Part shown: piece by piece, positions 49,561 through 61,214 of the stretch | How positions within the stretch are numbered: position 1 is the stretch's first letter | How the letters are laid out: every line of letters starts with the position of its first letter | DNA from: Lucifuga dentata | Taxonomy: Eukaryota; Chordata; Actinopteri; Ophidiiformes; Bythitidae | Reading direction: 5' to 3' | Assembly (NCBI GenBank): GCA_014773175.1 | Contig: VXCM01000493.1 | Coordinates: forward strand, 98,075-162,074 | DNA length: 64,000 bases | The notes under the pieces: model-generated | Seen by the model: the letters and a program-made list of their open reading frames with translations, nothing else | Databases searched by the model: none | What the model was told of the DNA's origin: nothing | Position numbers and translations under genes: made by a program

Positions 49561-50595
49561 GATTTGGTGGTGCTGACCCTAATATTTGATGCTCAAAGAA
49601 ATATACGGTATATAACAAAGAGAATCACCTTCATTCATAGTGTTTAAAGAATTTATCAATACATAAATTACTGTTTTCAATGCCATATTGAAATGATATC
49701 AATACTTAACGCAGGGTTGAGAAACTTTTCCCAGCTTTTCAACTTGGAATTCCGAGTTGAAGTGAGATTTTAATTGACTTTTTCCGGTCGGAGGTCAGAA
49801 ATTCTGAGTTCCGAGAGCAAGTCGAATGCAGCTTGCAATCACGACAAATCAGTGGTAAACTACATTACCCATAATGCCTCATGACCTTACAAGTGCAGAT
49901 GTGCAGAGGAAATAAATAAGGATATGCATTGACTAAAGTAAAAAATAAAACAAGAAAACACAGACAGAAATCAGCAATGGACTGAGATGGTTTTAGCTTG
50001 TTACTGGTTTTCTCTGCAGGTTATATGCGTGTTGACTGATATGTTGTGAAAATAGACAGGCTTTGGACAAACACCTGGCAGCATGAGCACTGAGTCGACA
50101 GGAAGCAGACCGGTATGGACATGCAGGATTTCTGCTTTGTGCTTTAATTGACATGGGGCTTAATTAGTCGCCCTCATAATTGACTGAGCAGCTCTGTGGA
50201 GAAGCGAAACAGAAGAGGATGGGTTTTAAAATCACTGAAATTCTTTTAGCTGTTTGGAGTTCAAATTGCCATGGGTTTCACCAAAGAACATATTTTTAAA
50301 GCGCTCCATGGGTTTTGCATATTTTAGCTTATTTACTGCAAATAATGCATTCCATATATTATGCAATCCACAATTTCACATCACATTTTTCCATGTGATC
50401 TCATTCATTCCTTTCAGGAAGCCATTGCTTTCTATTCATTTTCGGTGAGAGTTGAAAATTGCTCGAGATGTATAATCCATTACACAGGATGTCATGTCAT
50501 GGCTGCTTTTATTTTTGTCATTTTCATCTATATCATGAGGACATTAATGTAACTTTGACAAAAACCGTGGTGCTCAGCTAGAAAAACAGTTCTGC

Positions 50596-50626
<31 letters not shown>

Positions 50627-51141
50627 NTTTTTTTTTGCGGTCTGGGGCGAAGGAATCGTTACATCACAGGCCAGGAAGCAGGCATCGTTGTCAAACCGCC
50701 ATTGTGAAAAGAGCAGCATTTCATTAGAATTGAAAATTTCAAGATGTACTGTGTCATTTCTTTCTAATGACCGTTTAAAAATGGCAAAGAAATCAAGTTC
50801 AAGCAACTGTGACACACTGCATCACATTTACTGTATTATTGCTGCAGCACTTACTGTACACCATCATTTCAACATTCTGATGGCCGCATGTGATAATTAT
50901 TATCATGATTATTGGAATTATTAGAATTTTAAGGAATTTTACTGCAGAATTTTTTATTATTATTATTTTTTGTGATGTCTCATTTTAAAATGTCTGTGAA
51001 CTATGCATAATCTTTGAGGCAGTGCTGTTATGAAACGTGAACTATTGCAGTGGTCCTTCATTTCAAGGATATGACAAGGAATTAAGCAGTATGGAATTCC
51101 TTGATATGGCCTTTTTTTATTGCAGGCAACACTCACTATAC
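49561..51141. other. 5' flank with poly-T gap
   Basis: No gene. A T tract with N50627 (50599-50636). AATTCCGAGTTGAAGTGAG and TCAGAAATTCTGAGTTCCGA at 49750-49820 suggest an old repeat of unknown type. Confidence 0.5.
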
Positions 51142-51373
51142 TTTAAGGACCATACCAGCCATTTTGCATGTTTAAGCCTAATACAGGCAGTCCCCGGGTT
51201 ACGAATGAGTTCTGTGCCCCGGATTTGTTCGTAGGTCGGAACACCAAGGTGCACATCTAGTGTATAGATTTTACTAAGGTGCATATCTAACTTATATATA
51301 TTTTATGTTTCTATATATAAGAAACATTAAAGAAACACTTCCAGAATATCCACTTCCTAAAACATCATAAACA

Positions 51374-51443
51374 TAGAGAGAGAGACAGCGAGAGAGAGAG
51401 AGAGAGAGAATGTGTGTGGTGTGTGTGTGTGTGTGTGTGTGTN
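51374..51443. repeat. GA and GT microsatellites with N51443
   Basis: AGAGAGAGAC, (AG)n then (GT)n ending at a single N inside the nested element. Confidence 0.85.
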
Positions 51444-51529
51444 TTAAAAAACATGTAGGTTAACACTTACTCTCGCTCCTTGATGTCTTACACGTCGGAA
51501 GAGGCATTCTTCTTTTGTTTTGATGTGCG

Positions 51530-51654
51530 TCGTAAAGTAGTGCGCCGTTCATTATTATGAATCATTGTATGTAACTCGAATTTTTAATTTANTCGTAAAG
51601 TAGTGCGCCGTTCATTATTATGAATCATTGTATGTAACTCGAATTTTTAATTTA
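51530..51654. repeat. 62-bp assembly duplication around N51592
   Basis: 51530-51591 equals 51593-51654 (both begin TCGTAAAGTAGTGCGCC and end TTTTTAATTTA). Confidence 0.9.
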
Positions 51655-52467
51655 ACAGACTTTATGACGGTCCGTTCGTAAGTACGGGTTGTTCGTAATT
51701 TGGACATTCGTAACCCGGGGACTGCCTGCATATTAAATTTTAATACACGTTATTGACAACCATTTGCCAAAGCATACTACTGGAACAGTGAATTAAAAAT
51801 GTCTTTCCTACCTTCCAGACCTCCATTGGTTTCAGTTCATTCTGGTATGCTATTAAAAACAATTTGATACTGTAAACATTCTTGGGATAGGTAATCCATC
51901 ATCACCAACAAAACATGTATTCAGGTTTTTGACGAAGTTATGCAATTTTAGCATTTAAGCACAATAAAAGTACAGCGTGAATGTATGTCTCCAACGAGAA
52001 TATAGTCCAAAAAGAAGACCTGCGTTTATCGAAAAATTTAAAGGCTGCATAACTATTAGCAGGTGAAACATGGATTTTTAAAGTGGGTGTATTGCTTGAA
52101 TATCTGATTTTGAAAGATTAAGAGATTTTGCAAAATATCAGGAAAGCTGAAATACGGTTTTATCCTTTGGGAAATGATTGTCAGTAACCGTACATGTATG
52201 AAAATTGAATATATTAGGCTCAAACATACAAAATGGATGGTATGGTCCTTTAAGATAATCTATACCTTATAACATATAGTAAATAAATTATGTAAAGGCT
52301 TTGATTTTAACATTTCATTTTTTTCTCATTCAGTATTATAACCAGAGAGGCTGTTTATCCATAGAGAGCACCGTTGATCAGATAATGACGGCTATCAAAG
52401 AACGGAAACCTTAATTGGTGTTGGGAATGATTTCCTTCTTTTCCTGTCTATTTGCTGTTGTTCAGGT

Positions 52468-52468
<1 letters not shown>

Positions 52469-52511
<43 letters not shown>
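52469..52511. repeat. (CT)n microsatellite
   Basis: 21 uninterrupted CT units. Confidence 0.95.
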
Positions 52512-52513
<2 letters not shown>

Positions 52514-55500
52514 GCTACCTGCATAATTGCCTTTCCCCTCCGCTGGCTGCAGGGGAAGTGCAGCTCTCACAACGTTACCGTGGTAATACTGATTGATGGA
52601 GTCGATACTTGTGCGGTTCCAGAACATCGAGCATCACCACACACAGACATGACAAATTTCAGGGAACAAATTATAATGGCTTGCATCATGATTAATCCCC
52701 TCTGGGGAAATGGAAATGTTGTGAATACTTGTGAACCCATGGAGGACGTAGAGCTCTACAATGGGTCCAGACTCACAGAGGTTTCTATCCATTTTCTAGC
52801 TGTGCAGACACAAAGGAGGACGACAGGAAGGAGTTCACTGCTGCCACCAACTAGCAATGCATGAAAGGAAGTAAAATGATAAATTGGCCAAATTTGAAAT
52901 TTAGATTTTTTTTGTGACAAAACTAGAAATCCATCAGGCTGTGACCACTTAAATAAAAGTTATTTTTATAATTCTCAAACCATTTTATTATGATTGAACC
53001 AGTGGAAACTCTGAGCAAAATTAGTTTTAGCAGCTAATGTATTGTCACTAGCCCCATTTACACAGTGCATTCCATTCAATAAGCCAGATAAGGGAAAACA
53101 TGTTAATGCAAAGTGTTAATGTGTACAGATTGCACTGAGATCTGAATAAAATCCGACCTACAAGATGACATACGGATGCCATCTTGCTCTCTTTGTGATC
53201 AGATCTCAGCCACGACTAGCCATGTGTAAATGCAATCCATACAGTTGGGGCATATTTGTAAAATAAAATCCACCCACAAGTTGGAAATGCCATGTTATTT
53301 TGAATTGATTTGTGCGACTTGCCCTAAATAGGCACCTGCACCGGGAATTTGGACAGTGAAAACCCATGCAAAAAGTATTTTTTTTAAATGGATGAAGCTC
53401 ATCCATGGAGCAAGAAGCAGCACTGTTCAAACAAAACTGTTACAGAAATATGCTAGTTTATGAAGACATCATCAATCAGACGGCAGAACAGGGACAAAGA
53501 AGGAGTTAGCTCCAGCGCATAAACAACAACAAAAAATCCCTAAATGTGTCATGCAATAAGGTGAAGGATAACAATAGCAGACACATGTAGGCCAGAACTG
53601 CATAACGATGTACTAAATGAGATCCAATCACAATGCAGGAGAATCCAAGTAACGAAAATGCAAAGTGTAAATGCAAATTGCAACTCTGGATGTCGTTATC
53701 CAGATAACGTATGCGGACAGAGTTTCCATTTTAATACAAGATTTAAATGGACAATGTTTTATTGTCCTGACACAGAAACACAAAGACAATAGCTTGAAAT
53801 AAATCAAGCTAAGCAAACATTTGTTCATTTGTTTATTTGAAAAGAAACTCCAATGAGAACTCTGCAGAGTAACTATTGAGTTGAGCTGTCAGACTGGAGT
53901 AAAAAGACAATTTCCTCTGACATATAGTAGAAATAGATTTTTGCACAAAACAGAATTAGTGGATTACAATGCTTGAGCACATTTATTTTGTTACTGTCAC
54001 CTCTGAGTAAAAGTTCATAATCCCAGTAGCTGAGTAATAACTTTCTTTGCTCCCTAACTCAAAGCTGTTCACTTCCTGTGTCAACTTCCTGTCACACTGT
54101 CGTAAAAATCTAGATTTATTGTAGAAATAATTGATCAATCTTTTTGCCAATAGATACATTTGCTAACGCCAGTCACAAGGAGGCATCAAAATTCAACTGA
54201 GTTTGACAAATACCGAAAAAGTCATCCTAGCTGCGTAACGTTAGTCACTTTTGAAACTGGTGAAACAAAACTATGGATGGCGAAGCATTTTAAAACATTA
54301 ATATGTCATTAATTACGTGTGACACCTTGGTTTAATTAGAAAAACAAAGAGTGCTCGTTTGTCTTAACTGCCTCGCTGGAGTCTTGTTATTTACATAAAA
54401 CCTTTTAACGTCTCCACAGCCTGACACAGCAAAAACCCTGTATGACAATTTCAGGAAACACTAATAATTACTGTATTTACTAGTCTATTTTTCTTCAGTT
54501 TTGCACGAGCGAGTCCTTAATAAGGTGAGTGACAACTTCCTGGTGAATCTTCGATAACGACAGCAAATTTACGACCTGTAAATTTATACATTGCCAACCT
54601 GCCTCGGCATCTAATAATTTTGACTACCAAGCTGTCGTCTCCGTATGAACGTTCTGCCTCCACTAATAAGCATTTAGGATCAATCAAAACAAATTAGCAT
54701 TCCGCACGGTTAACAGGGTCAGCCCAAATGAGATCAGACACGCTTACAGGGACGGTCAAAGGAAAATAAATCATTAGCGGGACGTAGAGCTGTCAATCTG
54801 CTGTTGACTTATTATTGGTGAGCTGTTAGCAGGAGAACCAGGCATAAATTTCAGCCATTAAGTGGGAATGCTACTTGTATTCTTGGCTATTTGATCAAAC
54901 GAAGGGGGAGAGTGGGAGCAGGTTTGGAGTCAGATTCAGAGGATAGCTTTATAATGTGGAAAACAAAGTGCAAGAGCCCATCGAGACATTATTTCAGAGA
55001 CCGTGGGCGCTAGTACTTAGCAGGTGTGAGTGGCCACAGGATGAAAGAAAAGAAAAACACTGAGTCAAACCTTGAAAACCTTTATAAAAAAAAAAAAGTA
55101 AAAATAAACAGAAAAATTAAAAAAAACAAAACACATGTGGAATATTTTATTTTCTGATCATGACATCACTGAAATCTTTGAGGCAGGTTCAAATAAAAAC
55201 CTTCTGCCTCTCTACCCCCCTCCCCCTCTCTCTCTCTCACACACACACAGACCTCAATATCATGGCTCATGTGTTGCAGTATACTTTGCAGACGTTGCAG
55301 TCGACAGGTCCTTCCCATGAAAGCAACCACGCATCACATATTTGCCCAGGGAAATCAATGCTGGTCCAATCAATTTACCCGTGCGTGTGTATGTGTGTGT
55401 GTCAGCATGTGTGTGTAGGGTATGTTAGCGCAAACCTTTACCGCCACAGCTGCACAGGGTGCTACCAGCTCATTAAATCAGCAGCTCTAATGATCTCAAT

Positions 55501-55548
55501 CGGTGCCTGATGCAGTCTGGCTAACTCGATGCACGTAGAGAAAGAAAG

Positions 55549-55550
<2 letters not shown>

Positions 55551-55582
<32 letters not shown>
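55551..55582. repeat. (AG)n microsatellite
   Basis: 16 uninterrupted AG units. Confidence 0.95.
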
Positions 55583-55586
<4 letters not shown>

Positions 55587-55879
55587 AAAGGTGGAAAGGT
55601 CAGAGGAGAAGGCAGGAAGAGAAGCAAAAGGACAGCGAGTCCAGTCAATAAACAGGTCAAGTGGAGACATTTAAACAGAGGTAGAAAGCCACTAAGTGTA
55701 CCTTCTCAAATTCTGTACATAAAGTATTATTTTGAAGTACTGGCACTTTACTTGAGTACTTCATTTTTGGAGTTTCCAAATGACCTAAGGTCACGTCCAA
55801 ACCAAGCCACTTTCAAAGTCATCAGATCACTGTACTGTTCAGAATACATGACTTTCTGTCCTTTTCATCTGTGACAGGA

Positions 55880-56015
55880 AGTCAGGAATTCAAAAAATTT
55901 GAACCCAGGAAGAATTCCTGATGAGTATCTGAGTAAACTATATTTAGCCATGCAAACATATGCAAGATGTAACATTGGAAATGAAATTTGCAATGCTAAC
56001 CACTAAGCCAGCATG
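55880..56015 (-). mobile_element. Possible degenerate tRNA-like SINE head
   Basis: On the minus strand GCTGGCTTAGTGGTTAGCATT resembles an A box region (one residue shortened here: CTGGCTTAGTGGTTAGCATT) and CCTGGGTTCAAATT a B box. They are about 90 bases apart, longer than normal, so one internal insertion must be assumed. Confidence 0.3.
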
Positions 56016-58599
56016 TCAAAAATAAATAAATAAACAAAAAATACATTTTGTATTTCTAATTTTGACATTTTCTTTAATTTTGGACATTTTTCATCTTCTA
56101 ATTCAGGGATTTTTAAGTTCATGACACTCTGAAAGGGACTATTTTTTCACAATGTGTAGATTTACTTTGATAGCTGAGCACATTTTACTGCTAATTCTCT
56201 TTTACTTTTACTTTCACTGACATTGAATTTGGAATGCAGGACTTTTTAACTTATACCGGGCAATTCTTGTATTGGGATCTTCCTGTATATCTGTTTTTGT
56301 ACATCTATCTCCAGAGGCGTGGCTCGCATCAAAGTAATGGTGACACAGACGTGTAACCTCGGGATATTGGCAATGTCATGGATTGCCTTGTGTCATTTTG
56401 AGATCTGGAGAGCTAGACTGTGATTTTCGGTGAAAATGGGAAAACACAGTGAACACTTCAGATTGGCAGCAGAATCAGTTGATCGCAGTATTAAGTGGCT
56501 TCACGTTTAACTTAACTCAAAAAAAAAAAAAGNCAAAAAAAAAAAAAGTGGATTTGCTGTTAAGCTGATCTGTAAATAACACATTTTGAGTATTTCCTCC
56601 ATCGCTGCAAAACACCTAAATTCTCTCTTATTCTTTCGCTCACACGCACGAGCTCAGCACTCCAACCCACGCAGAATAAAAGTCCCTAAGGTAAGCAGAA
56701 CAAACACCATTTTCCACAAAATAACAAAATGGAAAAAAATCACAGTTACTCCTTTTCTCCCAAAACTGCTAAGCACTGAAACTTCTCTTGCTGTGCACAT
56801 CTTTCCGTTTTGATTATGGCAGAACTGCTTACAGTAGCACCCCCCACCCCACCCCCACCTCCCCCAAGGTGTGCAGTGGTTTGGTTGGACAGGTGTGATT
56901 TGGCAGTATGATAGTGATCTGCTGCTGGCCTGCATCAGCTGTGCAGAGCAGACAGGTTGAGTAATACGGGTGAACAAGGCCGTTGTTATTGGGTCATCAA
57001 ACCAGGTCTCACACACATACACACACGTACTGCGTACATAAACATGAACATGCTGAGATGCCCTCTTTCTTGAACCTTTCACAACAAACCAAGTACTTTA
57101 GCACAACAGCACTCCATTTCAGTACAATACCTTTACAACTGCATTCTCCAGTCCATTTTGAAAAGGAACTATTGAAAACAAGGTCCTGGTAGATCTGAAC
57201 CATGTTGCTTCACCATCAAGCATCAGTTATCTAACTATAAAGGCAGAAATCTCTGTCTGTGGCACCAATATTTCTAGAACCCAGCATTGTATGAAGTTGA
57301 AATTCGGCAGGTTTATTGCTCGGGACACAAGGACGTGCAGTGTCGCGTGTAAAGTTGTTTGGATGAGTGGTTGCCGAATTGAACTATGCCGGTTAAAAAG
57401 TAGTCCGTGTGGCAGGATACGCTCCAGGATACGCTCCGGTCCAGTGGCACGGTCTCAACCCAACCCTGTACGAAAAACAAAGCTAGCTCATGAGGACATG
57501 CAGAACACAATTATGGCAGGCTGTGGTGCACACCATAAAGTCCAGCCTGTTCCAAACAGGCACGTTTTGAACAGGTACTGCACTAGTTACCAGAAGTGAG
57601 AAGTAACCAAGAAGTACTGTACTTCAGTACAATTAGGAGATACACGCACCACTTTCTATTTCTACATTTTTGAAACATCAATATGTTTTGAGACATGCTG
57701 TATGTTAATGTATCGTCAATGTTAATCCATACTTTAACATTGGAAAGGGACCATTCTTCACAGCAATTACTGTAGCTTTTGCTACATTTTATGACTAATA
57801 CTAGAATTATGAATGTCAGTTGTTGAATCATAATTGAGCATTTTTCCGTGTTTCCTATTTTTTTAAAGGATTTGAGAAGTTCTTTGATCACTAATCACCA
57901 ACATGTATTAAAAATGGCAGACTGACAGAATTACGTACATACAAGCACAGCAGGAGACTCTGAAGTATTTGTTTGAAAATTTATTTCTTAGTAATTTAGT
58001 CCCTGAATATTCTGAGCTACACGTATCAATGAAACCAGCTGAGGTCTTTGGTGAGGTGATGAGTCTGCAGTAAAATGTTGAAGGGCCATAGCAGCAGCTC
58101 TGGGGCTTGTTTGGGACAAAAAGGAGAAGAAATGCAGCTCAATCATCACAAACTCACAAGAAAAGGTTTTGTAGGCTTGTGAAGGTCAAACTCTGGCTGC
58201 AGAAATCAATTTCCTTTGCAGCTAAAACATCCCTTGTGTTTTATTGACCCATATCTTTCAAGTCACCAACCCTATTCTCTGGTCACCCCCAAGTGTCTTC
58301 GAAAATGGAGAACAGTAATGGCCTGTTAAATGAGGTAGAGCAGTGTGCATACAGTACAGCGATACCTGTTTTTGTGTGTCTGTGGGAGGGTGATGGAGTC
58401 AAATCACACAGGCGACCTCTGTATCCTCATTTTACTTTTGCTTCCAGTGCAAAAGTGCATTTTACATGTACACAAGAAGTACTCTATTGTTTTCTAAAGT
58501 TAAAAAAAAATACTAATACCACAGTGGGAAAATGCTTGCAAGTAAAATTATTTGTACATTTGTCTTTAAAGTGAGGTATGTGAATACAGAATTATCTTA
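56016..58599. other. 5' flank, no gene seen
   Basis: It includes a poly-A join (N56533), a block 56311-56480 related to 17750-17890, and a run CCCCCCACCCCACCCCCACC near 56840. Frames on both strands are without recognised homology. Confidence 0.5.
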
Positions 58600-59160
58600 T
58601 AGTTTTAGACATTATTTTGTTGATAACTCACAATTCTATAATTACTCAACTAGACAGGTTAAGAATCTGCATCTTCCTTTATATAAAACATCCCGGTCAG
58701 CTTTCTATCAAATATCGCAGAGTTACTTTGTGGAACGAAAATGTATATTTAACAGATTCTTTTGTCATTGTATACGTACAAAAAGAAAATTAGAAATGTC
58801 TTGCTGTCAAAACATTTGATTTGAAATAATTAAAGATTGCTTTTAGAAATTGTTTGTTCATACCCTAAATATTGGCAATTACTCCTCCTTCTGTTTTTTT
58901 TTTTTTTTTTTTAACTAACTTTATAGTTATTACATATGTGCTATTTTTTTTTTTATTTATTATAATTTAAATGTATTTGTGATTTTTATATGCTTGTATT
59001 TTATCTTTTGTATCTCTTCTGGGTGTGGTTTTCATATAAGCCACTTCAGGTTTCTACCATACCCTCACACGTTCTTTTCTATTTCTTCCTTGTATTTTAT
59101 AATTATGTGCAAAAACTAATAAAACTAATAAAACTCATAAAACTGATTTTATTCAAAAAA
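58600..59160 (+). pseudogene. LINE 3' end with ORF2 C-terminal remnant
   Basis: The frame to 58819 contains YSTRQVKNLHLPLYKTSRSA, similar to the TRQ..NLHLP..KT segment near the C-terminus of fish LINE proteins. The following 3' part has CTTCTGGGTGTGGTTTTCAT, ATAAGCCACTTCAGGTTTC and a tail of four AATAAAACT-like units ending 59160. 5'-truncated and non-coding. Confidence 0.5.
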
Positions 59161-60781
59161 AAAATCTACTTAAGTATTTCCAATAAAATATCCTCCAACA
59201 TCAAAATTTCATTATGTGTCTGGTACATGTACAGAAAATCCCTAAAATTGGAGATGCAATGCTTTTCATGCATCAGTGTGAACAACCCTCACCTTTTGAG
59301 AGTTTGGAATGAAGTCGTGAAAATTTTGGAATGAAATGAAATGCAAAGATTTTAAACCTGTTGCCTCTGATTATGGAGATTTTCATGCTTTCAGTTGAAC
59401 AATCATATAGTCTGTGTCAGGTCCAAAATGTTGTCTTTACAAAAACTCATGAGATAATGTCAATGCATTGTGCCATCAAGCTGATGCAATCCTGAGTTAC
59501 AAAGTTTTAACCATCCATCCATCCACCCATCACAGAGCTAGATTATTACCTGAAACAATATTATGGAAATTCTCATGTAACATACAAGTTAAATGTATAG
59601 TACTTATGCTTAAGCATTCACAGCATAGATGTGTGTGTGTGTGTGCATGCGTGCGTGTGCTGAGTGTCTTACAGAGCCAAGCACTGTGGTAGCTGAGTTT
59701 GTCGTTTGCTTTGAAGGACTGAGAAGGAAGGATAGGAAGCCAATCTGTTCCACTGCAGATTAACTCTCTCATTTCAGTCCCCTTTTCTCCAAAACACCCA
59801 CTATCTCCGGTGTCTGTCTTCCTCCCACCACCTCATCCTCCTCCTCCTCTTCTCTCTGCCTTCATCACTCCCTCCAATTTCTCCCTTATTGCTTCTGTAT
59901 ACACTGTGTGCTGCTCTCTGTCAATCAGGCTACCAGGGCTCCAGTGTGTTTGTGTGGAAGCGATGAATCTTTAGCCGTGGCAGCAGGGAGATAGCCACCT
60001 TAACTTGTGGGTGTAACCTCGGCTTCAAAGATGGGAACTGCTTTTGGCTTGGTCGCTGTGAGAAAACGAGTCCGTTTTTCACTTTATTCACTCACTGGAA
60101 CTGATTGCAAGAGGAGAACATTGTTTCCTGTCCAATTAGCTGAGCATCCACCTGCTTTCTGTCCATTCTGTGAGTGTGAGTGTGTGTCTGTGTGTTTACT
60201 TCTTTGAGAGAGAGAGCAGAGGCTAAGTTAGTTATTTGACAACAAGAGAGACGGAAACTGAGAGAATGAGGGCAACGTGAAGTAAAGAACATTCTTTCTT
60301 GACCCAAAGACCTTCTTGCAGCTTCGCCAGCAATGTGGCTGCAACAACAAGGCCACTGGACAGAGGAAGAGAGCAAATAAGTAACGACAGAGAAGGTGAA
60401 ACATAAGTAGTGGTGGATAAAGAGAGGAAACCTTGTAGATTTCTGCTATCTCTCCCACACATTTTTTAAGAGTTTCACGTCAGCTCTTCTGTACCTGAAT
60501 TCTGTGCTGAACACACCAAAAGGGAAAATGATAAAGAGGCGGTTTGGGCAGGTTTGGGGAAAGGTGTAGCAGATAGTGCAGTGCAGCAGGATGCTTGGGG
60601 TTGGATAAGTGGAGTCAAAGAGAGGTGTAGGAAATGGCGAGAGTGCTATGCGTGCTTTCATTAGCACTGAAAATGCTAATGAATACATTCACAGCTTTGA
60701 AGATGCAGCTATGTTAAATATGTATGGGCTATCCAACACATAGACTAGGAAAATGGAGGGATGGAAAGATGGATGAGGGAA

Positions 60782-60815
60782 GAAGAGAAGAGAGGAGCTT
60801 CTTTCTCTTCTCTTC
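60782..60815. repeat. Homopurine/homopyrimidine inverted repeat
   Basis: GAAGAGAAGAGA (60782-60793) and its complement TCTCTTCTCTTC (60804-60815), 10-base loop. It could form a hairpin or triplex; no function implied. Confidence 0.85.
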
Positions 60816-61177
60816 TTTCCTCTCATGGGACGTAATCTCTTTGTAATGGCCATATAAAACACCAAACATCCTGGCGGAAATACTTCAAGAAAAGTGATGA
60901 AATTAGAATTACTGCCTTAATTGTTACAAGGACAAAGTTAGCATGACTTTTCATAATGCCCCCCCCCCTACCCCACCCCACCCACAGGGACAGATGCAGA
61001 GCAGTCATTAGCATTAAGTCAAAAGACATTAAGCCAAGCTGCTTGTGGTGCAGTAATGACACGGCAGTTTGAAGCGATGACAACAGCAAATACGCGCAAA
61101 TCTCAATGGAGAGCAGCTTCATTTGCTTCCTCCCTGCAGGAAGGAAAAGTCGACCGTTTTGTTCGGGGGGAAGCACA

Positions 61178-61214
61178 AAAAAAAAAAAANAAAAAAAAAA
61201 AAAAAAAAAAAAAA
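61178..61214. repeat. Poly-A tract with N61190
   Basis: Homopolymer around one N; length not determined. Confidence 0.9.

Larger units (their letters stand above)
51184..51728. mobile_element. Nested TIR element with CAGGCAGTCCCC ends
   Basis: Begins CAGGCAGTCCCCGGGTTACG and ends with its exact complement CGTAACCCGGGGACTGCCTG: perfect 20-bp inverted repeats, with further similarity inside (TTCGTAGGTCGG and TCCGTTCGTAAG). CAG-starting ends with TA nearby fit the Tigger/pogo group of Tc1-mariner, by inference. The interior has GA and GT microsatellites, N51443 and an N51592 duplication, and no transposase frame. Confidence 0.75.
51142..52254 (-). mobile_element. TTAA-flanked MITE, copy L, split by a nested element
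   Basis: Reverse orientation. The left end is TTTAAGGACCATACCAGCC and GCATGTTTAAGCCTAATA; the right end is GATGGTATGGTCCTTTAA. It is interrupted at the TAATATATT position by the element at 51184-51728. Without that insertion it is about 570 bp, like E, G and H. Confidence 0.85.
52255..55880. other. 5' flank, no gene seen
   Basis: It contains (CT)n at 52469-52511 and (AG)n at 55551-55582. The frame at 52415-52864 owes its N-terminus to the CT repeat (LSLSLS) and has no recognised homology. 54360-54830 is unique sequence with many short TAAT-type motifs, a candidate non-coding element. Confidence 0.5.

Noticed and set aside
52415..52864. 149-codon plus-strand frame with LSLSLS start
   Set aside because: The start is a CT microsatellite translation and the rest has no recognised similarity.
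57290..57590. Possible Helitron-like or other repeat with CAGGATACGCTCCAGGATACG direct repeat
   Set aside because: Only a short direct repeat could be verified; no terminal hallmark or protein similarity.
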